Made by a program: the position numbers and the translations under genes. DNA of 7,993 nt, taken from contig DAOVWP010000028.1 in assembly GCA_030636615.1 (NCBI GenBank), positions 1 through 7,993 on the forward strand, written 5' to 3'. The stretch's first letter is position 1; every line of letters begins with the position of its first letter. Under the pieces are notes generated by a model. The model worked only from the letters and a program-made list of their open reading frames with translations. It was not told the DNA's origin and made no database searches. Positions 1-6,176 of the stretch are shown here, one piece after another. This stretch comes from Candidatus Nanohaloarchaea archaeon. Its GTDB lineage: Archaea > EX4484-52 > GLR71.

Positions 1-1
1 C

Positions 2-412
2 ACCCTGATTTTTGCAGCAATAATTGCTGTGTTATATATACTTTTTATGGCCACAGGAACACTTGGCATAAACATAGTTATTGGGTCAATCATAATGGGT
101 ATAGGGCTTGTCTCAGTCATAATGATGTTCTCAGTTAAGGGTGGAAGTGGTAAAGATAATAACGAAGCAATAAGCAAAAAACTTCTTTTTGCCTTTGTAA
201 TGATTGTAATCGGTGGATTTCTTCTATTTTCTGAGATTGCTCCTGAAATAATAAAAAGAAAATTATTAGGTCTTGTCATAACTGCAACAGGCTATTTCCT
301 TGCTTTCAAATACCAGTTTGTCTCTGATTATCAGAGAGATGATTTTGCCATAACTGGCGCAATTGTAGGTATTATAATGTTTTTGATTGGTCTCTATTTA
401 CTTCTATTCTAA
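2..412 (+). CDS. Multi-pass membrane protein, 5' partial, unknown function
   Basis: The reading frame is open to the left edge (first visible codons read TLIFAAIIA), so the GTG at 29 is internal and the gene begins outside the window. 136 residues are visible, ending at TAA 410-412. Hydrophobicity gives about five membrane segments. Two come before a short polar loop (KGGSGKDNNEA) and three after it, one of them followed by the basic stretch IIKRK; the last segment, IVGIIMFLIGLYLLLF, ends the protein with no soluble tail. There are no catalytic motifs, no conserved charged residues inside helices and no recognisable transporter signature. It is a small integral membrane protein typical of archaeal hypothetical genes; I do not recognise the family. 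The next gene has its own TATA box, so the two need not be one operon. Confidence 0.75.
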   Translation, partial: TLIFAAIIAVLYILFMATGTLGINIVIGSIIMGIGLVSVIMMFSVKGGSGKDNNEAISKKLLFAFVMIVIGGFLLFSEIAPEIIKRKLLGLVITATGYFLAFKYQFVSDYQRDDFAITGAIVGIIMFLIGLYLLLF

Positions 413-435
413 CAATTTATCTTACCTCTAGTATT

Positions 436-472
436 GAAAATTATAAATAATACAGAATCAATATAATCTGTA
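436..472 (+). promoter_or_regulatory. TATA box and BRE for a leaderless transcript
   Basis: TTATAAATAA at 441-450 is preceded by the A-rich GAAAA (436-440), a plausible BRE. Its centre lies about 26 bases upstream of the ATG at 472, the usual archaeal TATA-to-start distance, so transcription would begin at or next to the start codon. No Shine-Dalgarno sequence precedes the ATG. This supports both the promoter and the choice of start. Confidence 0.6.
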
Positions 473-473
473 T
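450..473. repeat. Inverted repeat ATACAGA-n10-TCTGTAT at the start of the 696-aa gene
   Basis: Perfect 7-bp arms, ATACAGA at 450-456 and TCTGTAT at 467-473, are separated by 10 bp and lie between the TATA box and the start codon, over the expected transcription start. This position would suit a repressor operator. A related half-site pair flanks the promoter of the convergent nuclease-like gene. Seven-base arms in AT-rich DNA can arise by chance, and ATCTGTAT also occurs inside abce1 near 5701, so this is only a candidate. Confidence 0.3.
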
Positions 474-2562
474 GAGCTTTGTTTTAGACGAAAAAATAAA
501 ACTGGATCCAAACGAACTTGAAACTGATAAGGGAAAAACAACTCCTGATAAACTCTCTTTAATTCCAACGAAAGAAGATATTCCATTTTCAAGAGGTTTT
601 CTTTTCTCAGGGGATCAGACTCAGCAGACCCTGATTAACTATACTGGTGAGTTGGGCTCATGCGAAAATATATGGACTGGATGTCTGTTTGGATGGGGTA
701 AGCCAAACCATTTCAGGATATATAAGGAATCCGAAAATTTCCATGCAGTAAACGGGAGGCAGGACAATCCATTCTATCAAAATACAATCGCTGAAAAACA
801 AAGACTTGAACAGGAGATAAATACAATTCTTCCTCATCTTGAGCGTGAACACACTGATATTGAGCTGATAAAACACGATCTGCGACGCGCAGAAGAACTC
901 AGGATGATGTTTGATGATGCAGACGAAGCAGGACTTAAGATGATGTTTGTCGATCAGATTGATTTCTACTCTGGCGGGGGCGGTCAGGGTCAGTCAGGAA
1001 GACTCAGCATGGCAACCATGAGAAACGGCAACATTATGCCGACAATTGTTGAAGATTTCATCAGTATGGACTGTATTGAAGACCTTGATAAAGATGGGAA
1101 ACTATCAGGTCTTCCTCAGGTTGAGAAAAACATGTTAAGGGTTAAATGGAGAGCTTATGAACGATGGAAAGAACTGTTCGGCAATGGTATAGAATCACGC
1201 CACAAGATGGCAGAAACCCTTATGAAAAACAAGGAGCATATGCTTAAAGAAAGAAAGAAATGGCTGTATCCCCGCGTCTCAAGACTAAAGATGATGGATG
1301 ATCTGCTGGAAGAAGATCCTGGAGGTTTCTCAAAAGATTGGGCTGAGCGAAAAGGTGAGATGAGATCTTTTCACAATACAAGCATAGTCATATACAAGGA
1401 ATACAACATTGCTCAGGTAAACTTTCCGCTTCAGGAAATTGGCCAGTATGCCAATAACGCACCGATGTATGACTGGTTTATCCAGGAGAACTACATATAT
1501 AATGCAAAAGATGGTCTTGTTGCAAAGTATCCCTGGATAACTGAAGAATGGATAGAAAAGAAGGTCGCAGAACTGAAAAATAAGGGGGCTCCACAGGATC
1601 CTATTGCCGGAGGAAAAGAACTATTGACATCAAGGATTCATTTCCCTATAAAAGAAGATTATATGTACTATTTTCTCTTTACTATAAAATTTGATAAAAG
1701 CATATTTAATTCCCGCCAGCCTGACGGCAAGGAAAACCCACTTGAAGATGGGGAATGGGATATAAAGAACTTCGTACTGACCAAAAATTTCCTTCTGGTT
1801 GTACTTCTCGATCAAGAGGCAAAAAAAGAAGTATTCAACAGGGAACTACACAAGTTTGTATTCAAGCACGACGACTATTTCAGTATCCAATATTTTATGG
1901 ATGTCTATGGGAATATGACAATCCTTCCAAAAAAATTTATTATGAAAGAAGGCAGAAAACAAACCGCTCTTAAATCACTGAACTCCTCCAAAAAAAAGCT
2001 TGAAAAAACACTTAAAGATAACCAAAAAGATGAGAAGACAAAACAGAAGCTTGACGAAACAAATCTTTTGATTGAGCTGATCACAGGAGATCTCATCCAG
2101 AAAGAAAAGACCTATCCTTTGATATATGGAAAGGGAGCTAAGTATTTTGAATATGATAAGAAAGATAAAAAGGATGATGATAAAAAGCATGATGGAAAAA
2201 GAAAGACTCTATTTTCAAAAGAAAAAAAGATTGTTCAAAAAATCTTCAAATTCGCAGGTGTCCATTATGATGATAAAATGATCCTATTCCAAAGGGTCAG
2301 CAAGAAAAATGTAGAGAATCCTGAAAAAAAGCATAAATCTCCTCTTGAGTCAACAAACGAGTTCCTTAAGAACTTTGGTCTTGTCCTTGCCTCAGACAGA
2401 CCATTCAGAGACCCTGTTCTTGACCACATGACCTGGCCGAACGGACCATATGTCGGAAACTTTAAAGACACAATTATCCAGCACATGCTTGTCCAGATGG
2501 CTCAGACTGGCGGGAGACATGTAAGGGGAGCTATACAGGGTAAGTTCGGTATCCCTTCATAA
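472..2562 (+). CDS. Unrecognised 696-aa soluble protein with Lys-rich region and distinctive C-terminus
   Basis: A full-length frame from ATG 472 to TAA 2560-2562; the start is backed by a TATA box 26 bases upstream (leaderless). I recognise no family. There is no signal peptide and no clear membrane helix. What can be seen: a polar N-terminus (1-40); an aromatic/Gly segment (RGFLFSGDQTQQ at 41-52, NIWTGCLFGWGK at 66-77); a charged helical stretch (105-150); a short internal repeat (LRMMFDDAD 143-151, LKMMFVDQID 155-164); a glycine loop SGGGGQGQSG (167-176); a partial EF-hand-like DLDKDG (204-209) lacking the position-12 acid; a mixed alpha/beta middle with many Trp/Tyr (300-490); a Lys-rich coiled segment (500-590); and a hydrophobic C-terminus rich in Gly, Pro and His (PFRDPVLDHMTWPNGPYVGN at 644-663, then GGRHVRGAIQGKFGIPS). 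The last part reads like a conserved functional tail. It could be a structural or nucleic-acid-associated protein, but no function can be assigned. Confidence 0.85.
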   Translation: MSFVLDEKIKLDPNELETDKGKTTPDKLSLIPTKEDIPFSRGFLFSGDQTQQTLINYTGELGSCENIWTGCLFGWGKPNHFRIYKESENFHAVNGRQDNPFYQNTIAEKQRLEQEINTILPHLEREHTDIELIKHDLRRAEELRMMFDDADEAGLKMMFVDQIDFYSGGGGQGQSGRLSMATMRNGNIMPTIVEDFISMDCIEDLDKDGKLSGLPQVEKNMLRVKWRAYERWKELFGNGIESRHKMAETLMKNKEHMLKERKKWLYPRVSRLKMMDDLLEEDPGGFSKDWAERKGEMRSFHNTSIVIYKEYNIAQVNFPLQEIGQYANNAPMYDWFIQENYIYNAKDGLVAKYPWITEEWIEKKVAELKNKGAPQDPIAGGKELLTSRIHFPIKEDYMYYFLFTIKFDKSIFNSRQPDGKENPLEDGEWDIKNFVLTKNFLLVVLLDQEAKKEVFNRELHKFVFKHDDYFSIQYFMDVYGNMTILPKKFIMKEGRKQTALKSLNSSKKKLEKTLKDNQKDEKTKQKLDETNLLIELITGDLIQKEKTYPLIYGKGAKYFEYDKKDKKDDDKKHDGKRKTLFSKEKKIVQKIFKFAGVHYDDKMILFQRVSKKNVENPEKKHKSPLESTNEFLKNFGLVLASDRPFRDPVLDHMTWPNGPYVGNFKDTIIQHMLVQMAQTGGRHVRGAIQGKFGIPS

Positions 2563-3694
2563 GTCTTTTTAGTATTGTTTTATTATTGAACTCTTTAACT
2601 AATGTATCTATATTTTCTACAGTATAACCATTTGACAGAAGATCCCCTCCAACCTCATCAAGCACATTCTTTTCTTCTTCCTTGATAAGATCTTCTGGTA
2701 CATACATTACCAAGTGCACATATTCATTTCCTGTTGCTTCTTTAATAATATTTACCTTTCTTTTCTTGATCTTGTCAATATCTCCAAGCTTAGCCTTATA
2801 ACCCTCACCGCTTTTAATCTCTAAATTAATTATATGTTTCTCTCCATCTTTTTCCATGATTACCGGAAGATCAATCTCTGTGCACTTCGTATTATCTTTC
2901 CTATTTCTAAGATATATCCTGCTGTCTCTTTGGTATACAGCATAATCTTCATTTTCAAACAGATCTTTCATCTTATCATATGTATCAGCAAACTCAATAT
3001 TCCATCCAGGATTATACTGCTGTAAAAACACTTTAACATAATCAGCAACACTTTTCTCTACAAGCATACCTTTTGATTTCTGATCAAAATTATCTCTGTC
3101 TTGATATGGATCTAAATTGTCCAAACCCGAAAAATCTGTAGAATCCGACTTTTTAAATTCGGGTTGAATTATCCCTTTATCAAGCATATTTTTAACTCTC
3201 CCCATATTTGCTGGTCTGCGCACAATTCTATTGATCTTGTCTAATGTCATACTGTCAACATAGTAATCTTCTTTCCTTACAAAATCAATTACATCTGCCA
3301 TTTCAAGATATTGTCCTATCTTTTTTTTGGCAATAGTCTTTCCTTTTTTAGAAAGACCCATATCCTTAAGTTTTTGATAATCTGCATTTCTAACACCATC
3401 AGGAAAAAGATCAATTCTATTATTTAATATATATTCAGCAAGCTCAGAATTATTCATATTCTTATACTTCTCAGGATTAAGTTCTTTTGCAAGTTCATTT
3501 TTCAACATCTCATATGTTCTTTTTTGTCTCTTCATGACCTGAACATAATTTAACTGAGACTTAAGGATCTTCGGACTCGCTTTCTTCAAAATATCAACAT
3601 CAATACCATACCTTTCCTTAAGGGTTCCTATACTTAGATAAAATAGAAATACGACAACCACAATCGCCTGTATTGGTATAAGATACTCTAACAT
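2531..3694 (-). CDS. Membrane-anchored PD-(D/E)XK nuclease-like protein
   Basis: 387 residues, ATG at 3694-3692, TAG at 2533-2531. Residues 4-22 (PIQAIVVVVFLFYL core) form one hydrophobic helix followed by basic residues, predicting a single-pass anchor with the bulk of the protein in the cytoplasm. Residues 35-200 are a Lys/Glu-rich, largely helical linker region. Residues about 208-335 fit the PD-(D/E)XK fold: a helix with E213 (LVEKSVADYV), D275 in a hydrophobic strand (TEIDLPVI), then E292-I293-K294 (NLEIKSG), with spacing D-x16-E-x-K and a following strand VHLVMYVP. These are the expected metal-binding and catalytic positions, so an active nuclease is plausible, but sequence alone does not prove it. 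The 3' end overlaps the convergent 696-aa gene by 32 bp. Composition looks more AT-rich than the flanking genes, which may mean transfer. Substrate and role (defence, DNA uptake, repair) are unknown; I cannot name the subfamily. Confidence 0.8.
   Translation of the reverse strand: MLEYLIPIQAIVVVVFLFYLSIGTLKERYGIDVDILKKASPKILKSQLNYVQVMKRQKRTYEMLKNELAKELNPEKYKNMNNSELAEYILNNRIDLFPDGVRNADYQKLKDMGLSKKGKTIAKKKIGQYLEMADVIDFVRKEDYYVDSMTLDKINRIVRRPANMGRVKNMLDKGIIQPEFKKSDSTDFSGLDNLDPYQDRDNFDQKSKGMLVEKSVADYVKVFLQQYNPGWNIEFADTYDKMKDLFENEDYAVYQRDSRIYLRNRKDNTKCTEIDLPVIMEKDGEKHIINLEIKSGEGYKAKLGDIDKIKKRKVNIIKEATGNEYVHLVMYVPEDLIKEEEKNVLDEVGGDLLSNGYTVENIDTLVKEFNNKTILKRLMKGYRTYPV
2564..2587 (+). terminator. T-rich putative archaeal terminator after the 696-aa gene
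   Basis: Immediately after the TAA at 2560-2562 the plus strand has T5 (2566-2570), T4 (2578-2581) and further T-rich sequence. U-tracts without a hairpin are the usual intrinsic termination signal in archaea. It lies inside the 3' coding end of the convergent gene, so the two transcripts would overlap. Inferred from base composition only. Confidence 0.35.
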
Positions 3695-3700
3695 AACAAC

Positions 3701-3751
3701 TACCTGTATAACTATTTATTTAGTGAGTATTTATATGTGTTTATACAGATA
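3701..3751. repeat. Inverted repeat flanking the promoter of the nuclease-like gene
   Basis: TACCTGTATAA (3701-3711) and TTATACAGATA (3741-3751) are inverted copies matching at 10 of 11 positions, separated by 29 bp. The TATA-like box at 3713-3722 lies between the arms. The core half-site (CTGTATAA) resembles the TCTGTAT arms at the start of the 696-aa gene. It could be an operator bound by a dimer or by looping; chance in AT-rich DNA is not excluded. Confidence 0.35.
3702..3722 (-). promoter_or_regulatory. TATA-like box and possible Shine-Dalgarno for the nuclease-like gene
   Basis: On the minus strand TAAATAAATA (3722-3713) is centred about 24 bases upstream of the ATG at 3694, consistent with a leaderless start. 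AGGT (3705-3702) lies 7 bases before the ATG and could act as a weak Shine-Dalgarno if transcription begins further upstream. The two readings cannot be told apart from sequence. The 86-bp gap to the upstream kinase gene and this box favour an independent promoter. Confidence 0.4.
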
Positions 3752-3780
3752 TAATAATATTAAATTATACCAATATATAA

Positions 3781-4329
3781 TTATACTTTTATATCCTTAA
3801 CAACAAACTCCTTAAGAAATTCATCAATCTTATTATAAAAATACTTTTTAGAATAATTATTTTTGATGACACAGTTTGCCTTATCAATAACTTTGTCAAG
3901 ACCTTTGTTCTTAATATCCCGCTCATCCCGTACATAGAACTCAGATCTTCTCTGCGGATCTTCTTTACTCCGCCGCTCAAACCGCTTATCATCATTTGCT
4001 TCAATCGCAAGAAGATAGAACTTATCAGCTTCGTACCTGAAATATTTTATCTCTTCAGGAGATCTCATACCTGTGATAGCAACTTTCGCAAAGTTTGAAG
4101 ATTTCTCAAGTGTCTTTATTGCAACAACATTCCTTCCATATTCCTCTCTCATGATATCTCCAAGCTTTGACATATTTTCCTTTGATATTATCATTCCTCT
4201 TCTCATCAGCTCAGTCTTTATGACATCACTCATAGTAAATACTTTAAATCCATAAGAAGAAGCCAAATACTCCGCAGCTGTATCCTTTCCTGACCTTGCG
4301 AGCCCGGTTATGCCGATTATTATGGTCAT
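3781..4329 (-). CDS. P-loop kinase, UPF0200 type (CoaE/dNMP-kinase-like)
   Basis: 182 residues, ATG 4329-4327, TAA 3783-3781. The N-terminus MTIIIGITGLARSGKDTAAE carries a Walker A of the form G9-x4-G14-K15-D16-T17; Asp in place of the first Ser/Thr is seen in deoxynucleotide monophosphate kinases and some CoaE-like proteins. AITGMRSPEEIKYF (84-97) corresponds to the second core strand and following helix of these kinases. RRSKEDPQRRSEFYVRDERD (119-138) is an Arg-rich lid-like segment, and KVIDKANCVIKNN (146-158) matches the 'ADYVI.N' ending typical of archaeal UPF0200 proteins, whose length is also about 180-190. The likely role is phosphoryl transfer to a small nucleotide-like molecule in the cytoplasm. 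The true substrate is not established for the family as far as I know. Dephospho-CoA kinase is less likely, because archaea generally use an unrelated GTP-dependent enzyme. Neighbours do not clarify its role. Confidence 0.8.
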   Translation of the reverse strand: MTIIIGITGLARSGKDTAAEYLASSYGFKVFTMSDVIKTELMRRGMIISKENMSKLGDIMREEYGRNVVAIKTLEKSSNFAKVAITGMRSPEEIKYFRYEADKFYLLAIEANDDKRFERRSKEDPQRRSEFYVRDERDIKNKGLDKVIDKANCVIKNNYSKKYFYNKIDEFLKEFVVKDIKV

Positions 4330-4356
4330 ACCTATATACTAATTATATTCGATGAC

Positions 4357-4365
4357 AATAAATAT
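4357..4365 (-). promoter_or_regulatory. Weak TATA-like box for the P-loop kinase gene
   Basis: ATATTTATT on the minus strand (4365-4357) is centred about 32 bases upstream of the ATG at 4329, predicting a leader of only a few bases. The bases just before the ATG (AGGT, no spacer) are too close to be a working Shine-Dalgarno. The surrounding 53-bp gap is AT-rich, so alternatives nearby are possible. Confidence 0.3.
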
Positions 4366-4375
4366 CTATCTACAG

Positions 4376-4382
4376 AAAAACC
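4376..4382 (-). terminator. Short T-tract after abce1
   Basis: Reading the minus strand, GGTTTTT follows the abce1 stop codon directly. A U5 tract at this place is a possible archaeal terminator, though weak. The kinase gene downstream begins only 46 bases further on and may also receive read-through. Confidence 0.3.
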
Positions 4383-6140
4383 TTATCCGCAATAATATTT
4401 GCCGCTTTTCTTCTGTACCTGATCCTTTTGAGAACCCTCTTTATTCGCCCGCGGTCTTCCTGTATCAGGTTCTTCCCGAAATGTTATATCCAACTGTTTT
4501 AGAAACGCGTTAAGACCTTTCTTAAGGGAGCTGGGTGATCCCGCATGACCTGATACTCCGGATTCCCCATCAAAAAGTATTGCCCGATCAGATATATAAT
4601 CAAGAACAAGAAGATCATGGTCAATAATTATGCATGTCTTTCTCGAATCTTCAACAAATCCTCTTATAAGCTTTGCAAGTTTAACTCGTTGTTCCACATC
4701 AAGATATGCAGAAGGCTCATCAAGAAGAATCAACTCAGTTTCCTGTGACAGAGCAATTGCGATAGCAACCCTCTGCATCTCTCCGCCTGAAAGAGTCGAC
4801 ACCTTGTTTTCCATGATATGCTCCAGATCAAGCGGTCTCAATATCTTTTTCTTGTAAGTTGTTTTGTTGACATCTTTTGTGATACCACTCAGAAGCTCAC
4901 GCACTGAGCCGGAAAAATCAGAATACAGGTACTGTGGCTTATATGCAACCTTTATTTCAGAATCCATAGGAATTTTCTCATCAGACTCTTCTTTTCCGGC
5001 AAGCATTTTCATAAATGTTGTCTTACCAAGCGCATTTGCTCCGAATGCCCCGATAATCTCTCCTTCATAAATAAAACCCTCTTCCGCTTTAACTTCAAAA
5101 CCATCATAAGTCTTTGACATCTTAGGATACTCGATAAGTTTATTGACACCTTCAAACTTCTTCCCGCGTCCCTTGAAACTTAGCGCTTCATCCCTGAACC
5201 TGATATTATCTTCTCTTATATATCCATCAAGATATGTATTGATCCCTCTTCTTGCTGAATATAGCATTGAGATTACTCCATACACTCCAGGCGATCCGTG
5301 AACAATATGCACCTGATCGGCAAGTATATCCATTGTGGCAAGATCATGCTCTACAACCACTACATATTTCCCAAGCGCAGCAAGCTTTCTTATTGCCTTT
5401 GCCATTGCGAGTCTCTGGTATGAATCAAGATATGATGATGGCTCATCAAAATAATATATATCTGCTTCCTTCAGCATTACAGCCGCAATAGTCATCCTCT
5501 GAAGTTCTCCTCCGGATAACTTGGATATATCCCTGTCAAGAATATTTTCAATACCCAAATCTCCAATAACTTCATCAAAAACTCCCCTCTCATCTTTTAA
5601 GATCTTTCTTGGCGTGCCTTTTACAAGCTTAGGAAGAGAATCAACCTGTTGCGGTTTGTACACAGTCTTTAGTTTGCCTTCAAGAAGATTAGTAAGATAC
5701 ATCTGTATCTCAGTACCTTTGAAAAGCGAGATAATCTCTTTGTTGTCTATCTCCTTAGCATCAAATCTTCCAAGATTTGGCTTAATCTTACCTGAAAGTA
5801 TCTGCAGAGCTGTTGATTTTCCTATACCATTTGCTCCAAGAATTCCCACAACCTGTCCCTTAAGCGGACATGGCAGACCATACAATCTGAAAGTATTTTT
5901 CCCATACTGATGAGTCATATTTTCCAGCTCATGAGATAGATTTATTATCTTTATTGCGTCATGCTGGCATTTGTTTACGCATATACCGCACCCGATACAT
6001 AACTCTTCATTTATAATAATCTTTTTACCGTCATCCACAACAGTCTCATCCCCGCTCCGTACTCTGGGGCAGAAGCTAATACATGGTTTCGTGCACTTCT
6101 TGTATCTGCACTTGTTATGATCAATTACGGCAAGTCTCAT
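4383..6140 (-). CDS. abce1: ABCE1/RLI, ribosome-recycling ATPase
   Basis: 585 residues from ATG 6140-6138; a GTG nine bases upstream is in frame, but family members begin MR(I/L)AVID and AGTGA lies just before this ATG. ABCE1 splits post-termination ribosomes into subunits with aRF1/Pelota and stays on the 30S. All family parts are present. The Fe-S domain has C11, C16, C20, C24 and C48-x2-C51-x2-C54-x3-C58 for two [4Fe-4S] clusters. NBD1 has Walker A GANGIGKS (102-109), signature LSGGE (208-212), Walker B FDEP with D232/E233, and H265. NBD2 has Walker A GANALGKT (367-374), signature LSGGE (450-454), D474/E475 and H508. A tail with TGRPRANKEGS and a terminal YY is also typical. Every catalytic residue is intact. 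The usual GPNG of both P-loops reads GANG and GANA here. It follows ksgA by 23 bp with its own TATA box. Confidence 0.97.
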   Translation of the reverse strand: MRLAVIDHNKCRYKKCTKPCISFCPRVRSGDETVVDDGKKIIINEELCIGCGICVNKCQHDAIKIINLSHELENMTHQYGKNTFRLYGLPCPLKGQVVGILGANGIGKSTALQILSGKIKPNLGRFDAKEIDNKEIISLFKGTEIQMYLTNLLEGKLKTVYKPQQVDSLPKLVKGTPRKILKDERGVFDEVIGDLGIENILDRDISKLSGGELQRMTIAAVMLKEADIYYFDEPSSYLDSYQRLAMAKAIRKLAALGKYVVVVEHDLATMDILADQVHIVHGSPGVYGVISMLYSARRGINTYLDGYIREDNIRFRDEALSFKGRGKKFEGVNKLIEYPKMSKTYDGFEVKAEEGFIYEGEIIGAFGANALGKTTFMKMLAGKEESDEKIPMDSEIKVAYKPQYLYSDFSGSVRELLSGITKDVNKTTYKKKILRPLDLEHIMENKVSTLSGGEMQRVAIAIALSQETELILLDEPSAYLDVEQRVKLAKLIRGFVEDSRKTCIIIDHDLLVLDYISDRAILFDGESGVSGHAGSPSSLKKGLNAFLKQLDITFREEPDTGRPRANKEGSQKDQVQKKSGKYYCG

Positions 6141-6176
6141 AGAATTCACTTAATTAATATATTTTATAAAAGTTTC
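6141..6176 (-). promoter_or_regulatory. Promoter and ribosome-binding site deciding the abce1 start
   Basis: On the minus strand TTTTATAAAATATATT lies about 28 bases before the ATG at 6140, overlapping the stop codon of ksgA: a good TATA box. AGTGA follows, with GTGA ending 6 bases before the ATG and pairing with the archaeal anti-Shine-Dalgarno (GGTGAT side). The same GTG could be misread as the start codon; family alignment favours the ATG. abce1 can therefore be transcribed alone or with ksgA. Confidence 0.5.

Noticed and set aside
1986..2000. A8 run with an in-frame A AAA AAG slippery heptamer in the 696-aa gene
   Set aside because: The zero frame continues for nearly 190 codons with sensible protein; I see no long continuation in the -1 frame and no obvious downstream structure. 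It simply encodes Lys-Lys-Lys.
472..3694. Provirus or mobile element covering the two unknown genes
   Set aside because: No integrase, transposase, terminal repeats, target duplication or tRNA attachment site is visible; unfamiliar genes alone do not show mobility.
3695..3780. Possible small RNA or tRNA in the AT-rich gap between the nuclease-like and kinase genes
   Set aside because: No cloverleaf, no A/B-box-like sequence and very low GC; only the promoter and inverted repeat can be supported.
5521..5910. 129-codon plus-strand open frame opposite abce1
   Set aside because: It is the antisense shadow of a certain gene, rich in Ser/Pro/Leu as expected from the complement of this coding sequence, with no promoter or domain.
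6147..6149. GTG at 6149 as the start of abce1
   Set aside because: It adds only MNS before the family-typical MRLAVID, and its GTGA is better read as part of the Shine-Dalgarno for the ATG at 6140.
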